A stretch of 64,000 bases of DNA from Dasyornis broadbenti (lineage: Eukaryota > Chordata > Aves > Passeriformes > Dasyornithidae), in NCBI GenBank assembly GCA_013397935.1, contig VZRN01011461.1:2105681-2169680 (forward strand), read 5' to 3'. The translations under genes and the position numbers were made by a program. Below are positions 38,301 to 50,834 of this stretch, in pieces. The notes beneath the pieces were generated by a model. It made no database searches. It saw only the letters and a list, made by a program, of their open reading frames with translations, and had not been told where the DNA came from. Positions within the stretch are counted from its first letter, which is position 1; every line of letters starts with the position of its first letter.

Positions 38301-41300
38301 ATGTTGTGATTTCTGCAGAGAAACTCACCAAATGTATTCTTTCAGTTCAGCTTCCTGCGGACCAGAAGAGAAAGGAAACAAGCTTTTATTCTTTCTTACA
38401 GCGCTAATCTGGAAGAGACATCTCTGTGAACGCTGTTTCTGCCTTTCACTAAACAAAACATGGTGAAATGAACTTCACTGGTACAAAGCAGGGCTCAGCG
38501 GCCACTGGGGACTGAGAGAGTCCCTGACGTGCTTCAGGGAAAAGCCTGGGAATGAAGTCAAGGAGCAGAGAGATGTTCTCTGCCGGAGGGAGCTGTGTGT
38601 GCACAGAACCACCACTGACCCCTCCTGAGGCAGGGCTTGGGGAGGTTTGCTCTGTTCCTTCTCCCTCTCCTGGCAAGGTGGCCCAAACTGTTGAGCTTCA
38701 GAAGCTGAGAAATCATGATTTAAATTCCACAGCATTTTAAAATACAATCTTTGTGTGCCTTCCTGCCTTTTAACATGCACTTCCTTGTGTTCCTTCCCTC
38801 CCCATTTGTTTTCCAAAATACCACCAAAAGCTGACTGAGATTTTCCTGGTCATAACTGATGAACAGTTTGGAGATCCCTCAGTTCAGAACCCCAAAGAAC
38901 ACATGTTGCTTTAGTTAGTACCTTGTCAGTATTAATGCCCAGATTTTTTTTTTTTTTTCCAGGCTACTTTTCCTTCCAGTCAGCTGAATATGTAGCAGGA
39001 ATTGGGCAAGCTTGTCTTCAGAATGAGTTAAGGACAAAGCTTATTGTGAATGTCATCATGTAGGTTTGGAATTAAATGTGTTTCAGCTAGAACTACTGCA
39101 CAACTGTGTACCAAGCCAACCCTGCAAGGCAGTAAATCATTGCCTAGGAGCTTTTACAAACTCATATTTATGTTACAGCAAAGAAGTTTACCTTGGGAAC
39201 AGTATATTTAAACTGTTCTCTGAAAAATTGCTATAATGGATTTTCACATGGTAAAATGTATGCTGCACCGATAGCATCTTGTTTGTGTCAGATAGTGCTG
39301 TGTAAATAATTGTAGGCAACATTTTTAAAGTAAAACATAAATACCTGATAGTGAAGAAGTTAGTCATAATTTGTGTGTTTTGATCAAGAGATTTGACACA
39401 GCTGTTCGGAGGCAGAAAATACTACATGGCTGTTAAGACAGAAGATCTTGTTCAAGATTAAGAGTTGGGCAAACTCTTAAAATAATGTTGAGAGCTCCCG
39501 GAAAAGGTATTTTTTGATATTTGAGTAGCAAGGATATTTGGAACAGTTTGGGCGTGTTTTAGAGGTTTAAAATAAAGTTTGTGGACTGGCGTTGGCAGCA
39601 GCTGTGTCAGTGCACATGTGGGGGTTCTGTATCCACAGGCTTTCCATCCTGGCTGTATGGGATCTCTGGAACTGCTCTTCCTCCAAGGTGTATTCCCTAC
39701 AGTAGTAGCAGAGTCAGTGAGTAAGAACTCAGACTTGATCAGCCAGGAGGGCTGCTGTGAACGAGACTGCCCAGAATTAAAGTGGGACATGTCCTCGCTA
39801 ATCAGATTAAGGGACACCAGGGGATTTATGAGATGCACTGAGCTGGCCCCAGTCTGTAAACGCCCCACTACTGCTTTTACCTTTCCCTGCACCAGAAGCA
39901 GCTAAAGGAGCTACAAACATGCCAGGAGGACAGAAGAGAATTAGGACATAGAACTTCCAATTTGCTGGTCATCAAAGTATCCTGGTGGGACTATTTCATC
40001 AAGACCACAAAGTTTAATAATTTAATTACTTCACTGCTAGCTCATGGAGGAAATGTGTTCTGGGAGGTCTTCTGCTAATGTGGAGTGTTTTGTGGTGCAC
40101 CTTGAGGGTTGTGTTGATCCCAGCTACTCAAGCCTCCGTCAAACTCTGGGACAGATTTCTGTTGGAGGCAATAAAGTTGGTTCAACTCATTGATAATCAA
40201 CCTATTCTCTGATCTCCAGGGTTTCTTTCTTAGCTCTCTTACATATCTCAGACAAAGACAGAGCTGTGCAGGAGTCATGGATTGTGACTGAAGCCAGACA
40301 TGAAGCTAGAGGCCAGAATTTTGCTAACTTGGTCTTTCCAACCTGAGAAAGCTTGTGTTTGGGAGTTGTATTTAAAGTTACGCCATATACTGTACTTCCT
40401 TGCAAGGTTGTCAGCACATCCTTGTGCTTCACTCAGATGATCTCAACATTACTTGGAATCATTGCTGTACAGCAAGGTCACACCATGGAAAACTCCCATA
40501 GGATCAAATATTTGGAAAACAAAGTGAAGAGAGAAAAATGGATAGAGTGCCAAAGCATGTGATTTGGCTTTAAGCTTCTTAAGGGGTTATTAAGCATAAC
40601 CAGAATAACAATAGGAACTGAAGTTTGGCAGCGTAACCGGTCTTTTAATCAATGATGTGCTTTCAGTGGTTTTGAATCTGATAATTTTTTCTATAGTAAT
40701 TTAAAAATCTGCCTTTGGTTTTATTTTTCTGAAATTTGTGACATTAAAGAGTGAGGACAAGAGTGACGGGAAGTCTTGGCCATGCATATCACGTTTCTTC
40801 GTGTAAACAAATGTATCTTGATTTTTAGGTTGGGTTTCTTTCATCATTGTACAGAAACACTGTAGCAGACATCTTCAGTCTGAGGCTTTCACTGTCTCTG
40901 AAGAGCTGGAACTGTTTTAAATGGCAATTTTCCTAGATATTTGGTGGCCTACCCTAACTGTAATTTTAGCTGTGTCCCACATGCTCACTAAAAGCAGGAA
41001 ACTTTTTCAAGATTCTCTGCCAATAGCAGATAATCTGCTAACACATATTTAGACCAAATTGTCAAATGAGGCTGTTGTTACAATGATTCTTTGCATTCCT
41101 TTGCAGAATTATCTGTGGGGGAAACACAGTGTTGACACAAGAAGCATTTTGAAACAAGAAAGCCATTGTCCTTCAAGGCCATGACCCTTAGACCTTCTGC
41201 TCTCCTCCCATGGGACAAAGCAAAAAGTGCCCAGGTACTGTGAGATTCCTCTGTATCCTTGTGGGATCTGATTGTGTGTATTTCCATCGATGATCCAACC

Positions 41301-43864
41301 CCTGAGGCATGCTGCTGGAGATGTATCCTAGGGCAGCAACCTTTGATCCAGCAGCTCGTTCAACTCACTGGGCTTTGGAGTTCCTCACACCTTTCACACC
41401 CGGTTGTGTTTGTTTCAAACATCCAGTTTGACAGAAGCAGGTGCAATTTGTAGCTTTGGATGTAAAAATCCCAAACAAAACCAATCTACCCCAAAATCCT
41501 CAACTAAGTAAGCCTTAGGGACGTCAGATGATTTGCTCTTTGGGTCAATTTTTCACTTTTGGTACAATTTACACCTTAATTCTTGGGTGTTCTGAAATCA
41601 AGATCTTATTCACTTTAAGTCTGTGCGAAAAAATCCAACGTGGAGGAGCTATTTTAAGAAGCAATTATTTTGAGTTACAAGTTTGACTGTTTATAGACTT
41701 CATTAGACATGAGGAGACAAGAAATAAGGATATAGCATTTGTATGATTTTTTTAAATTACTTTTTCTTTCTTAAAGTAAGAGCACTTTCTATATCAGTTC
41801 TCTTTGTAACGGTTTTTTCCCTTTCTTACTTAATGAAGTCTCCTTGTCTGCCCAAAGTGTTATTTTCAGTTGTGAAAAGGAAACTTAGGTACCATGTAGA
41901 ATGTTTGCATTTACAGCAGGACTGACTGACCTTTACATAAGGTTCAGCGAATGCTCTGGATTGATAGTTCACATTCCTCACTCTGAAGTAAGTACAGCTA
42001 TTTCCAAAGAATACCAATTCATCGTTGCACAATGATCTAAATCCATCTGAAATTGCTGCATTTTAATACTTAGAGGGTTTCTATAACGGGAGAGAGGGAG
42101 GCAGAAGTCCTTGTTTAGAGTTCAAGGATAGAAAAGGTATGTCTGAAAGCTCTCTCAGTATATCACATTTATTGTGTTCTTATGCTTTGTTACAAATGTC
42201 ACAGCTCTACAGTTGCATGGAAAGTGAGTCTTAGCTAATAAAAGACTTCACCTTTCTTTTCTTTCTCTATACAGTACTTTGTAATAAATATCCACTACAA
42301 CCGCATTTGTTATTTCCGAGTGAATCTGATACACAGAGGTGGGGTTTCCTCATAGGGGAAGGTCTGTGTTCTGTACAGCACTGTTCAGCATTTGGAAAGA
42401 ACTTTCACAGCTATTTTTCTTATGTTAATGTGCCTTGCTTGCAGTTTTGATAATTTAAATTTTGCTGAGGGTTTTTTTTCTTTCACTAATTCATTTGACA
42501 TTTGCTATAAGTTAGCATTGATCAAGAGGAAGTCGTGTGGTATTTATAGAAAACAAAATATGTAACCAGTTTCGCAGGTACTATCTAATGATTTGGAAAG
42601 CTTAAAAATAATTAATTTGGTCACTGAAATGGATTGTTGGCTGAATTCATGCAGTATATCTGTGTATGAATTGCTGCTATGCATTGCATCCCGTGAAATG
42701 AAATTCTTTTAAAGGAGTAAATTATGTTTCCCATCAGTTCCCTGAACATGGAGAATATAGTACAAAACCTAAGAGCAGAATAAAAAATGAGTACTATTCC
42801 CCTTTATCTTTCTTTTTTTTCAAGCATTTTTCTAGTCTGAAAATGAGCCTGTGTATCTCTGTGAAGTCAAAAAAACGTAAAAACTCTGAACCAAGAAAGT
42901 TGAAGATACCTAAAAAAGGCATACAATTATACGAAATTCTGTATCCACCATGCCAGGATCATGGGACAGTGAACAGTGGAGAGTCTTTGAGATGGCTTTG
43001 TACCAAGGAATTGTTTAAATGGAAAATGACACAAAAGTGCTGACTTCCCTGATGAGCTGTCAATAGGAGATTTAGGGCTCCCCATGTGCCATCAGCATGC
43101 TTTAATTGATTAGAGTGTTACTCTCCTGGAGTGTGCTAAAATAAAGGTTAGAGAAATCCTGAGGATATCAACTACCTTTATCAAACTGCACAATTAAGGG
43201 TACAGTACATAATGTGGGAACAGAAACCATCACTCAGAAATAAGTGATCTGCTCCACTTGGAATGGGGAAGTTTTCTCCTAAAAGTCATGAAACAGTCTG
43301 AAAATGGCTGCTCAGAGGAGAGGACTTAAACTGGATCATTATCGCTTTGAAAAGAGTAAGACTGTCGATTATACCCCGTATTGAACACAGAACTCGGAGA
43401 AAGATGCTTGATTTGGAATCCACGTGGTCCTGGGTGTAAAGTAGCTCTGTTCAAGTTGTTCCCTATTTCTGAGAGCAATTTTAAAGTCAATCTAATTTTA
43501 ATATCTCTCCAGGTATTCAGAGAGGCACCTTCCGTCACCCAGTGGTGAGGCTGGTTAGGGCTGGTTTTATGCTTTGGATTCCAAGTGGTTTGGTGGCTGA
43601 TCTCCTCTTGATTCTGGCAGCCCTGAGCTTCTCCCCGCCAGGCACAGCCCAGGAGCATGGAAACAGAGGAGGGAGAGGACTGAGTTATTTCTGCGGTTGT
43701 GCCTCAGGCGCGCAGGAGCAATATCAGACAGAACTTGGCAGGGTTTAGGGACAGGGTGTCAGGAGATGGACAGCACAGGGTGACTTGGTCAGTGGTTCTT
43801 GGTCAGTGTGAGATGTTTTTACCCCACACTGTTGCTTGAGTCTGTTTTCAATTATTGAATTGAG
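32378..43864. other. Long unique non-coding stretch
   Basis: No gene is supported over 11.5 kb. Contents are a TTG trinucleotide run (37768-37783), a short GT run (37211-37220), a 15-nt T run at 38944-38958 and GC-richer pockets near 38480-38730 and 39580-39890. A 66-codon basic open frame at 42843-43043 follows an acceptor-like site. The region 43080-43260 has the look of a conserved non-coding element (words such as 'ctttaattgattagag'), but this is only an impression. The 167-codon frame at 35703-36206 is discussed among the rejected items. Confidence 0.6.
37768..37783. repeat. Short TTG trinucleotide repeat
   Basis: Five units of TTG/GTT directly follow a T run and precede 'gaagctttt'. 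It is a minor microsatellite in AT-rich non-coding sequence. Confidence 0.85.
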
Positions 43865-44132
43865 TCATAGAATGATTGAGGTTAGAAAAGCCCTCCAAGA
43901 TCATCGAGTCCAACCATTAACCCAGCACTGCCAAATCCACCATTAACCATGTTCCCAAATGCCACTTTTACATTCTTTTAAATCTCTCCAGGGATGGTGA
44001 CTCCACCACGTCCCTGGGCAGCCTGTGTCGCTGCTGGACACCCCTCTTGGTGAAGAATTTTTTCCAGATATCTCATCTAGACCTTCCCTGGTGTGACTTG
44101 AGGCTGTTTTCTCTTGTCCTCTCATCCTATCT
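43865..44132 (-). mobile_element. CR1 retrotransposon 3' end, minus strand
   Basis: This is the clearest interspersed repeat in the window. In plus-strand order it opens with 'tcatagaatgattgaggtt', the reverse complement of the CR1 terminal ATTCTATGA motif. It continues with 'atcatcgagtccaacca', 'cccagcactgccaaatcc', 'ctccagggatggtgactcc', 'ctgggcagcctg' and 'cttgaggctgttttctctt', all in the expected order for an avian CR1 3' region. It is a 5'-truncated copy of about 270 bp with moderate divergence and no coding capacity. The 60-codon minus-strand frame inside it is untranslated CR1 sequence. Confidence 0.93.
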
Positions 44133-47100
44133 ATTATTTACTGAATTTCTTCAAAACCCTCAGCAGCTAAATATTGGGCAAGATGCTATTTCCTGCAGGT
44201 GAGAAATTATCCTACTATTCCTTAGTGGGCATAGATTCCATTTAAAATTTCACTGCTGTTTTAAACTTTGGGATTTGTTCAGCTACATTAGCCCAAAAAA
44301 GAAGTTAAAACAGAAAAAACGTCACAGTTTGCTCAAAGAAACCATCGTGATGTCATAACACTTATCTCCACAAATCAATTTATTAATTTAGATAAATATC
44401 TGCTTGATATAGTATTGAAGTACTTAACATTTTCAGAATTGATTATGTTCTTTAAAAATGTTACCACAACAGAGTCAAATGCAACACTTCAAACAAATAA
44501 AAATTTATTAAAACCACTTTTCTAAGAATTTTAAAAATACTAGCTTTCATCTCTGAACAAAAGCTAAAATTCTGAAATGTTCTGGTAAACAAAAGTCCAT
44601 TTTTCTTTATCAGCCCTAAATGCTGCTTGTTGAAAAATGTTTCAAGATATTGAGAATGACAGTAGAGTATTGTGGCTTTCAAGAACAGCTGCAAGCAGAA
44701 TGGTGGTGTAATGCATTTATAGCTATAGTAAACTTAAATTGTTGCAGACTCAATGTTCTTTTCCAGCCAATAATTAACATTTTTCTAATGTTTAAGCATT
44801 GCACTTTATGATTATCATATACTTGTACAGATATATTAAAAGGAACCAAGAGGAGTTAAGAAGATTTGATGTATAAAAGAGCAGTTCAGAGTTTTGAATA
44901 CGGAAAATCAAATTACTACTGTCTTTGTAGCTTTTGCAAAAAATACTAACAAGATGGGATCCCACGTAGTACATGACTAAAAGCATTTTTGATCCAAACA
45001 TACGGTAACAATCATTAAATACATCATGTGCAGTGACACTGGGGAAGGCACTGCTCTCCATTCTGCTCAATGGACCATGCTGAAACACTTGTTTCGTATC
45101 TTGAAACCATTTATGATCGCTGTTAAAGAAGTCAGCGCTTTACAGTGCCAATGAATCAAGTAAAGCCATCCCATTCGTCTGTCTGTTAAAAACCAAAATA
45201 TTGGAGAGAAGAGAAAACATAGAATTTAACCGTGGAAGAGGGTTCATCGGAATTTTTCCTTTGTCTGTCAGTGGAATGTGCCAGATCAGGAAGGAAGCAG
45301 TCTGTATTTTGTTCAGGATTCAGGTTTTTGCCTCCACCGCAATCCTTACTGTTAAAGTAACTTTAACGGAACTAGAAGTTTCTAAAGGATAAGATGCTGT
45401 GTTTTCAGCAACTGTCCACCTGAAAATTTGGCTTTTTGCAAATCAAATTTGATGGGTTTTTTGTTCATTTGTTGTTTTACTTTTGTGATCTTGTCTTCCT
45501 CCTTTGTAACAAGGATATAAAAAAGAAAGAAATTTTGTAATCTTAATTCCTGTGGCAAATGTTAGTTCAAGGTGAAGCCCTCTGAGTGAACAGACTCGAG
45601 CAAACTTGCCTGAGCCTTTTTTCCATGCAGGCAGGTCATTGTGCATTCAGCCCTCACAGACAGAAAATAACAAACTCTAGCCTAGAAGGACAGGGTATTT
45701 TGCTTTGTTTGTGAGTAGGAGAGGTTTGCCTGGAGGATTCTCTCATTAATCCAGGGAGAGCAGACCACCAGGCAAGCTAAGGCTGCCCCCAGTCCCAAAC
45801 TGTAACGAGGGGATCACTTCTTACTCTTAAGCACAATCACAATTCCAAGTGGGTCCCAAGCAAGCAAGGAGCTGCTTTTTCCCCAGTGGTGACAAGGGGA
45901 CTGTTGGAGTGTTGGAAATACTGGGAAAACGAATGTCGGGGAATAACACGATTGATCTGAAGTCATCAGGATTGAATCTGGATTCAGAAAACTTTTGAAG
46001 CGATGGGAGTAATGGGTGTAACTGAGAGCCAGTGGGGAGCAGGAATTTCATGTCTCTCAGACACCCTGTTAGCTGATGGGACCTTCCATTTAGAAAGGAA
46101 GGATGCTTCAGAAGTCAGGCAAATCTGATTTTTTAGATTCCAGATTTACAAACAAACACAAAAAGTTTAGCCATATCTTTTCCGCTGAGCCTCTCTTGCA
46201 AATGTTTGGTGGAGATGTAAATTTTCTTGAGGTACTTGCCACGAACACATTATTTATTCCCACTGAAACTATAGTTCAGAGCTGCTTTTGATCAAGACTT
46301 GGTTGTTTATGCTTCATTACATTCCCATGTTTGGACTGTGAGGTTTTAGGGAGTAAGGACTCGATGAGGGTTTTTTATGTGTTTGCATGGTAGTACTATA
46401 ATTAGATTTTTATTTCAGGCTAGAGTTAAAAAAAAATAAACGATGGCTCTGAGCAGTAATATTGATGTTCACATTGAATGCAAATAGAAGAATAACAACA
46501 AGGGCTTTTTTCCTTCTTGCTAATGAATAACACATATTGCTAAGGCAAACTAGAGATGTGCTCCTCAGAAAGTCAGTAAGAAAAGTCAGTCAGTAGGAAA
46601 AGGAGCTGCATAAAAACATTGTGTGGCTGTATTGATTGTTTCCTATTGTATTGTGAGAGGTTGGACTGGGGAGAGAAGGGACACTCCAGACTGGAATTAC
46701 AGGGCGTTTTTTTCCGGGATCACAACCTGGTGCAGGAGCTGCTAATTGAAAAGGGCAAAAGGAGTGGAGAACTTATCACACCAACCCAGTGCCTAAACAA
46801 ATATCCTTCTCCTTAGCCCTCAGTGTTTATATGTGTGATTCCATTCCATTTCATCGTCAGTGCTTGCCAGTGGTTGCTACAAGCAAAGATTTTTTACCCT
46901 TCATCTACTCCCTGAGACAACATCGTAATTATCATTTTACCAATTTATCAAATACTGCATCTCCTGTAGGCACTGTCACATTGCTTGTTAGAAATCCCAG
47001 ATCATGGGAGTGCCAGAGAAGGTGCTTGTGTAAAGTAGGTAATAAATGACCCCTGGGGGGTCTCCCCAATGCGCTCTCTTGATTTCAGCTGGCATTGTAA

Positions 47101-49681
47101 AGATACTTGGTACTGAGATTGAAAAGTGGAACTTTACAAGTGTGCCAAAAATGCAGTTTGGCACATTGGAGCTTGCGTCTATATTTGCTTAGAATTACAG
47201 GATTAGGTTCTGAAATGGCTGAAATCAAGAAATATGAATTAAGACTGGCTCAGCATTTGCCTACTGCTCTCAGATTTTTGGAAGACTGTAATTTTAGGCC
47301 TTACTTCCCTGTTGGTTCTAATTCTTGTGAAACAAGGAGCTCTTCTGCTCCTTGAGATTGTATTTGCTAAGAATTTATGTGTGCATACAGATTTATACAC
47401 ACAAATTTGCTACTGCTTATGATGTTAGAACACATACCTGCCTGTAAGAAATTTGAATATAAAGCTCATTCCTGTTTTGGATCCAACTTGTTTTATTCTA
47501 TTATTCACATTATGATACCACTGGAGTCTTAAGAGAAGCTGTTTTCAAAGCAGGTGTCCCAAAAGTAATGTGACCTGCGTTTTATATGGGCAATGCCTGT
47601 ATCTGATCATGTCCATCAGGTGTCTCCAATAACTTTCACAGACTTTGGATCAGAACCTGAGCCGCAGGCAAGGTCTTAATACTCAAAAACCCCAAAGAAT
47701 GACTGCTGCAGGAATAAATACAGCTATTGGGAACTAATTCATTTCTACAGCCACATCTCTTAATTTATATCTGAATCTAGGGATCTGTTCAGCTTTCATT
47801 GATTCACAGGCCTCCAAAATGTAGGTTTGTATCTGCCCACAGAGCAAGTATAACACCAGAAAAACCAAAGAAAGGTGCCTGCCATAAGCTAACCTCAGGC
47901 TCACCAGGAAGTGTCAGAGATCTTTATGGCACAATTGACTCAAATCCACTGGGAACAGAATGAAACCATCAATTGTTGCTTAGAGTAGGACAGTGCCACC
48001 TTCTACAAGCAATTTTCAATATGTCAGTAAATCATTGGGCTTTACAGTGGATCCTTGGATGTAATTAAATTATTCATAGCAACTGCTGCATATGAAAAAT
48101 TAAAGGGACTGCCTTAAAAATGATGCAAATATTACCTGTAAAGGATTCTAGGTTTTAACTTAGACCTGTATATCAAATATTAACACAATTCCATTATGGA
48201 CCTTAGTAGCAGTAAGAAGAAGGCAAAACTATCTGAAATTGCTGGGTTTCAACCATCTGTTCACTGAGTATCAGTAGCACTAGGACTGCTAACTCACTGA
48301 TTGCAGGCTGATGTATTTTTCACCTTCCAAGGAAAATGTCTGAGTTCAAGGGCTGGCATGCAGACTGACTGCAGGGCTGCATCTCACCACCTACAACCTT
48401 GTTTACCAGGGTTTATTGCTTTGCGTTAAGGCTGGCTTTGTGTCACAAGCCAGCCCTTGGCCCTTCCTTGGCTCCAAGGTGGGTTTCTGCAGGTTGTGGC
48501 TCCCTGGAGCTCTGGCCAGGCAGCAGGACACAGGACAGGTGTGATGTGCTGGTGTCAGGGACTGCCTCAGAACCACCGGTGTCACCAGAGGTGCTGTCCA
48601 GTGGCACTGGGTTTGCTAACCTGTGCTGATGATGGTATTGCCCAGCAGTATAAGATTTCTCTGAAGAGGTTTTTCGTGTAATCATTCACTTGGTGAAATA
48701 CAAGGCAGGGTTGTGCAGTATTAACTGGGGAAAGGACAGGAAGGAAAGGAAGGGCAGAGGGTGATGACCTTGGCTGCTGGGGGAGCTCCTGTTGTGTGCT
48801 CCAAGCTCTGCTGCCACCTGCATGGGTGACACGAGTTCCTGAGGCCGTGGCTGTGCCTTCCTGCTTGCTTTCTCCCCCAAAATCCATAGGCTCTGTGACT
48901 GTGTCCTATTTATGCAGTTTAGGATAAATATCTCAATTCTCCCTTTAACTTTTTTTTTTTTGCCAGCTACTGGAAAAGTTCTGAATTAATTCAACAATCT
49001 CCCCTGCAGACAGGCAAAGATTTCTCAGAAGCCAATGTGCCTTTTGTTTCAGCTATGGATAAAAGATTTAGCCAGAGATGGTTGGCTACTTATGTAAAAT
49101 ATTAAAGCTTTCTCAGCTATCATATCATACTAGGCTGAAGTCTACTTGTTTTATGCTGTTAAACAACCCATCTTTTGTCGTGCAGGGGAATGATACCTGA
49201 TTTAAGATAATATATTTTCTTTGCTGGGTCTGTTTATGCTTGGAAATGATCTTGCTATATCCCTGTATTGAAAATTTATGAAAGGTACTAACATATTTCT
49301 AGCTATATATTTCTTGTGAGCACACTTTGCAACTTTAGCATGGTTTGAAAACTACTTCTTGCCCACAGCTAGCAAGAAACAATGATTTCATATTTCCCAA
49401 AGTGGAAGCCAGTCAACAGCATTCCTCTTTATTGCAAAGAGGGGTTACAATAATAAAAAGGCATTTGCTGGTGGAATATTGCCAATAAAGTACAATAATA
49501 CATTAAAACAGATACTTAAAGTTGAAATTTATGAGTTTGTTTTTCTGTGCCAGTCAACGTATTTTCATATGTTAACATCAAAATGTAGAGTCTCAGCAAA
49601 ACCTTTAATAATAAAAACAGCAGCCGTCAAAAGCAAGGGTGGAATTTTAGCTTGTGATATAAAGAGTTTATCCTGTGGTTT
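44133..49681. other. Unique non-coding DNA
   Basis: No gene is supported. A GC-richer pocket at 48400-48880 gives overlapping frames on both strands and includes a tight GC-rich hairpin (48430-48438 paired with 48447-48455, 8-nt loop). The remainder is AT-rich with no recognised repeat. A 13-nt T run lies at about 48950-48961. Confidence 0.65.
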
Positions 49682-49745
49682 TGAGGGTGGACTTTTTTTT
49701 TTTTTTTTNCTCGAGGGGGGATTTTTTTTTTTTTTTTTTTTTTTT
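49682..49745. repeat. Poly-T assembly seam with N
   Basis: Two similar units, each a G-rich word followed by Ts, flank an N at 49709. Unit 1 is 49682-49708 ('tgagggtggac' then 16 T). Unit 2 is 49711-49745 ('tcgagggggga' then 24 T). The likeness of the two units and the N between them suggest one locus represented twice at an unresolved homopolymer, in the same style as 12710-13127. The true sequence here is uncertain. Confidence 0.85.
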
Positions 49746-50218
49746 GAGATTCAATTTTACTTTCCTTTTTCTTTTTCCCTAATAAAACATTTATCAGTTT
49801 GTTCCTTCATATATCCTTCAGCAGAGCTCTCAGACCAACAATGCTTCTGCTCTGCCCCTTGTCTTTGCAGAAGATTAATTTGGAAAATGAATGTTTCATT
49901 TAGAGAATAACGAAACTAATCAAAGCCGGGGGGTAGGGTTCCTGCTAATGAAGGTAAACAACTTCTGTGTGCCATGTGTACACAGTGCTAAGACCATTGC
50001 TAGCTCCGCACATCTTCCAAGTAAAGCTATCTCCTATAATCTTCCCTTTTTAACGGGATCTTCTGGTATTTCATAGACCATTTTTGAACTGAATTATTCT
50101 AGAGTTACTTAGAGTAATCCCAAACAGGCAGTGCAATAATCCCGTGGAGCTGCTACTTTATTTTCCTTGTTGTTACTGAAATCTGGGTCTGACCCATGGA
50201 GTTTGCCAGCCTCCACGG

Positions 50219-50241
50219 GCACACGTGTGTGCGTGCGCACA
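50219..50241. other. Alternating purine-pyrimidine tract
   Basis: Twenty-three bases strictly alternate purine and pyrimidine, with CA, TG and CG steps (core 'cacgtgtgtgcgtgcgcac'). Such tracts are the classic sequence class able to adopt Z-DNA under negative supercoiling. The alternation is seen directly. Any structural or regulatory role is inference. Confidence 0.8.
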
Positions 50242-50786
50242 GGCAGCAGAGTATTTGGAAAAGAAGGATGGCTGATGCTTCAGGACCAGCAAAGTCAGGT
50301 CGGTTCAGGTTGTTAAAGGTACTAAAATAAATGCCAACCAACCCTGTGTACAGCCAGAGTCACTGCATTGTCTCTAGCATCCTTAGTAGAAGGTAAATTC
50401 ATTTTCATCAGTGCATAATGTCACCTGGAGCCCCGGCAAAGGTATGATAAGGTCCCAGAAAATTTAGTTTCACATATCAAAGTGGTGGAGTCTCATGACC
50501 AAAAGGGTAATGACTGATTTTCAACCCTCAGGCCTCTGAATGTTGATGTCCACACACCTGAACCAGATCCCCTGTTGACCTTCCTTTGAGCTCTGAGCAA
50601 GGTCAGGAGACAGCAGCAGCCTAAGGTTCATCCTGGAAGCAACAACAACTTGTTCATAATGCACCATCCAGTGGGCACTGCCTGGAGGGGTGCATGAGGG
50701 CAGATAAACACAATAAAATTAACCTACAGTTTCATGTTTTTAAGAATTTCATCTGATCTGAAGGCACAAGAGAATGTCTTCTACTG

Positions 50787-50834
50787 ATTATATAATTACA
50801 CAAATACATAATTTATAATAATATATATATAATT
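50787..50834. repeat. AT-rich low-complexity patch
   Basis: Nearly pure A/T sequence with a short AT dinucleotide run at its right end (50819-50832). It is typical non-coding low-complexity DNA. Confidence 0.85.

Noticed and set aside
39458..39892. 144-codon minus-strand frame, overlapped by a 108-codon plus-strand frame at 39579-39905
   Set aside because: The two strands are open together over the same span and neither shows a motif.
47563..47645. Mariner-like words ('ggtgtcccaaaagtaatgtg' and a similar word about 60 bases downstream)
   Set aside because: The two words are direct rather than inverted, the match is short, and there is no transposase remnant or TA target duplication.
48430..48455. 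Perfect 9-bp GC-rich hairpin with an 8-nt loop, considered as a microRNA precursor or terminator
   Set aside because: The stem is far too short for a microRNA precursor, and bacterial-type terminators do not apply here.
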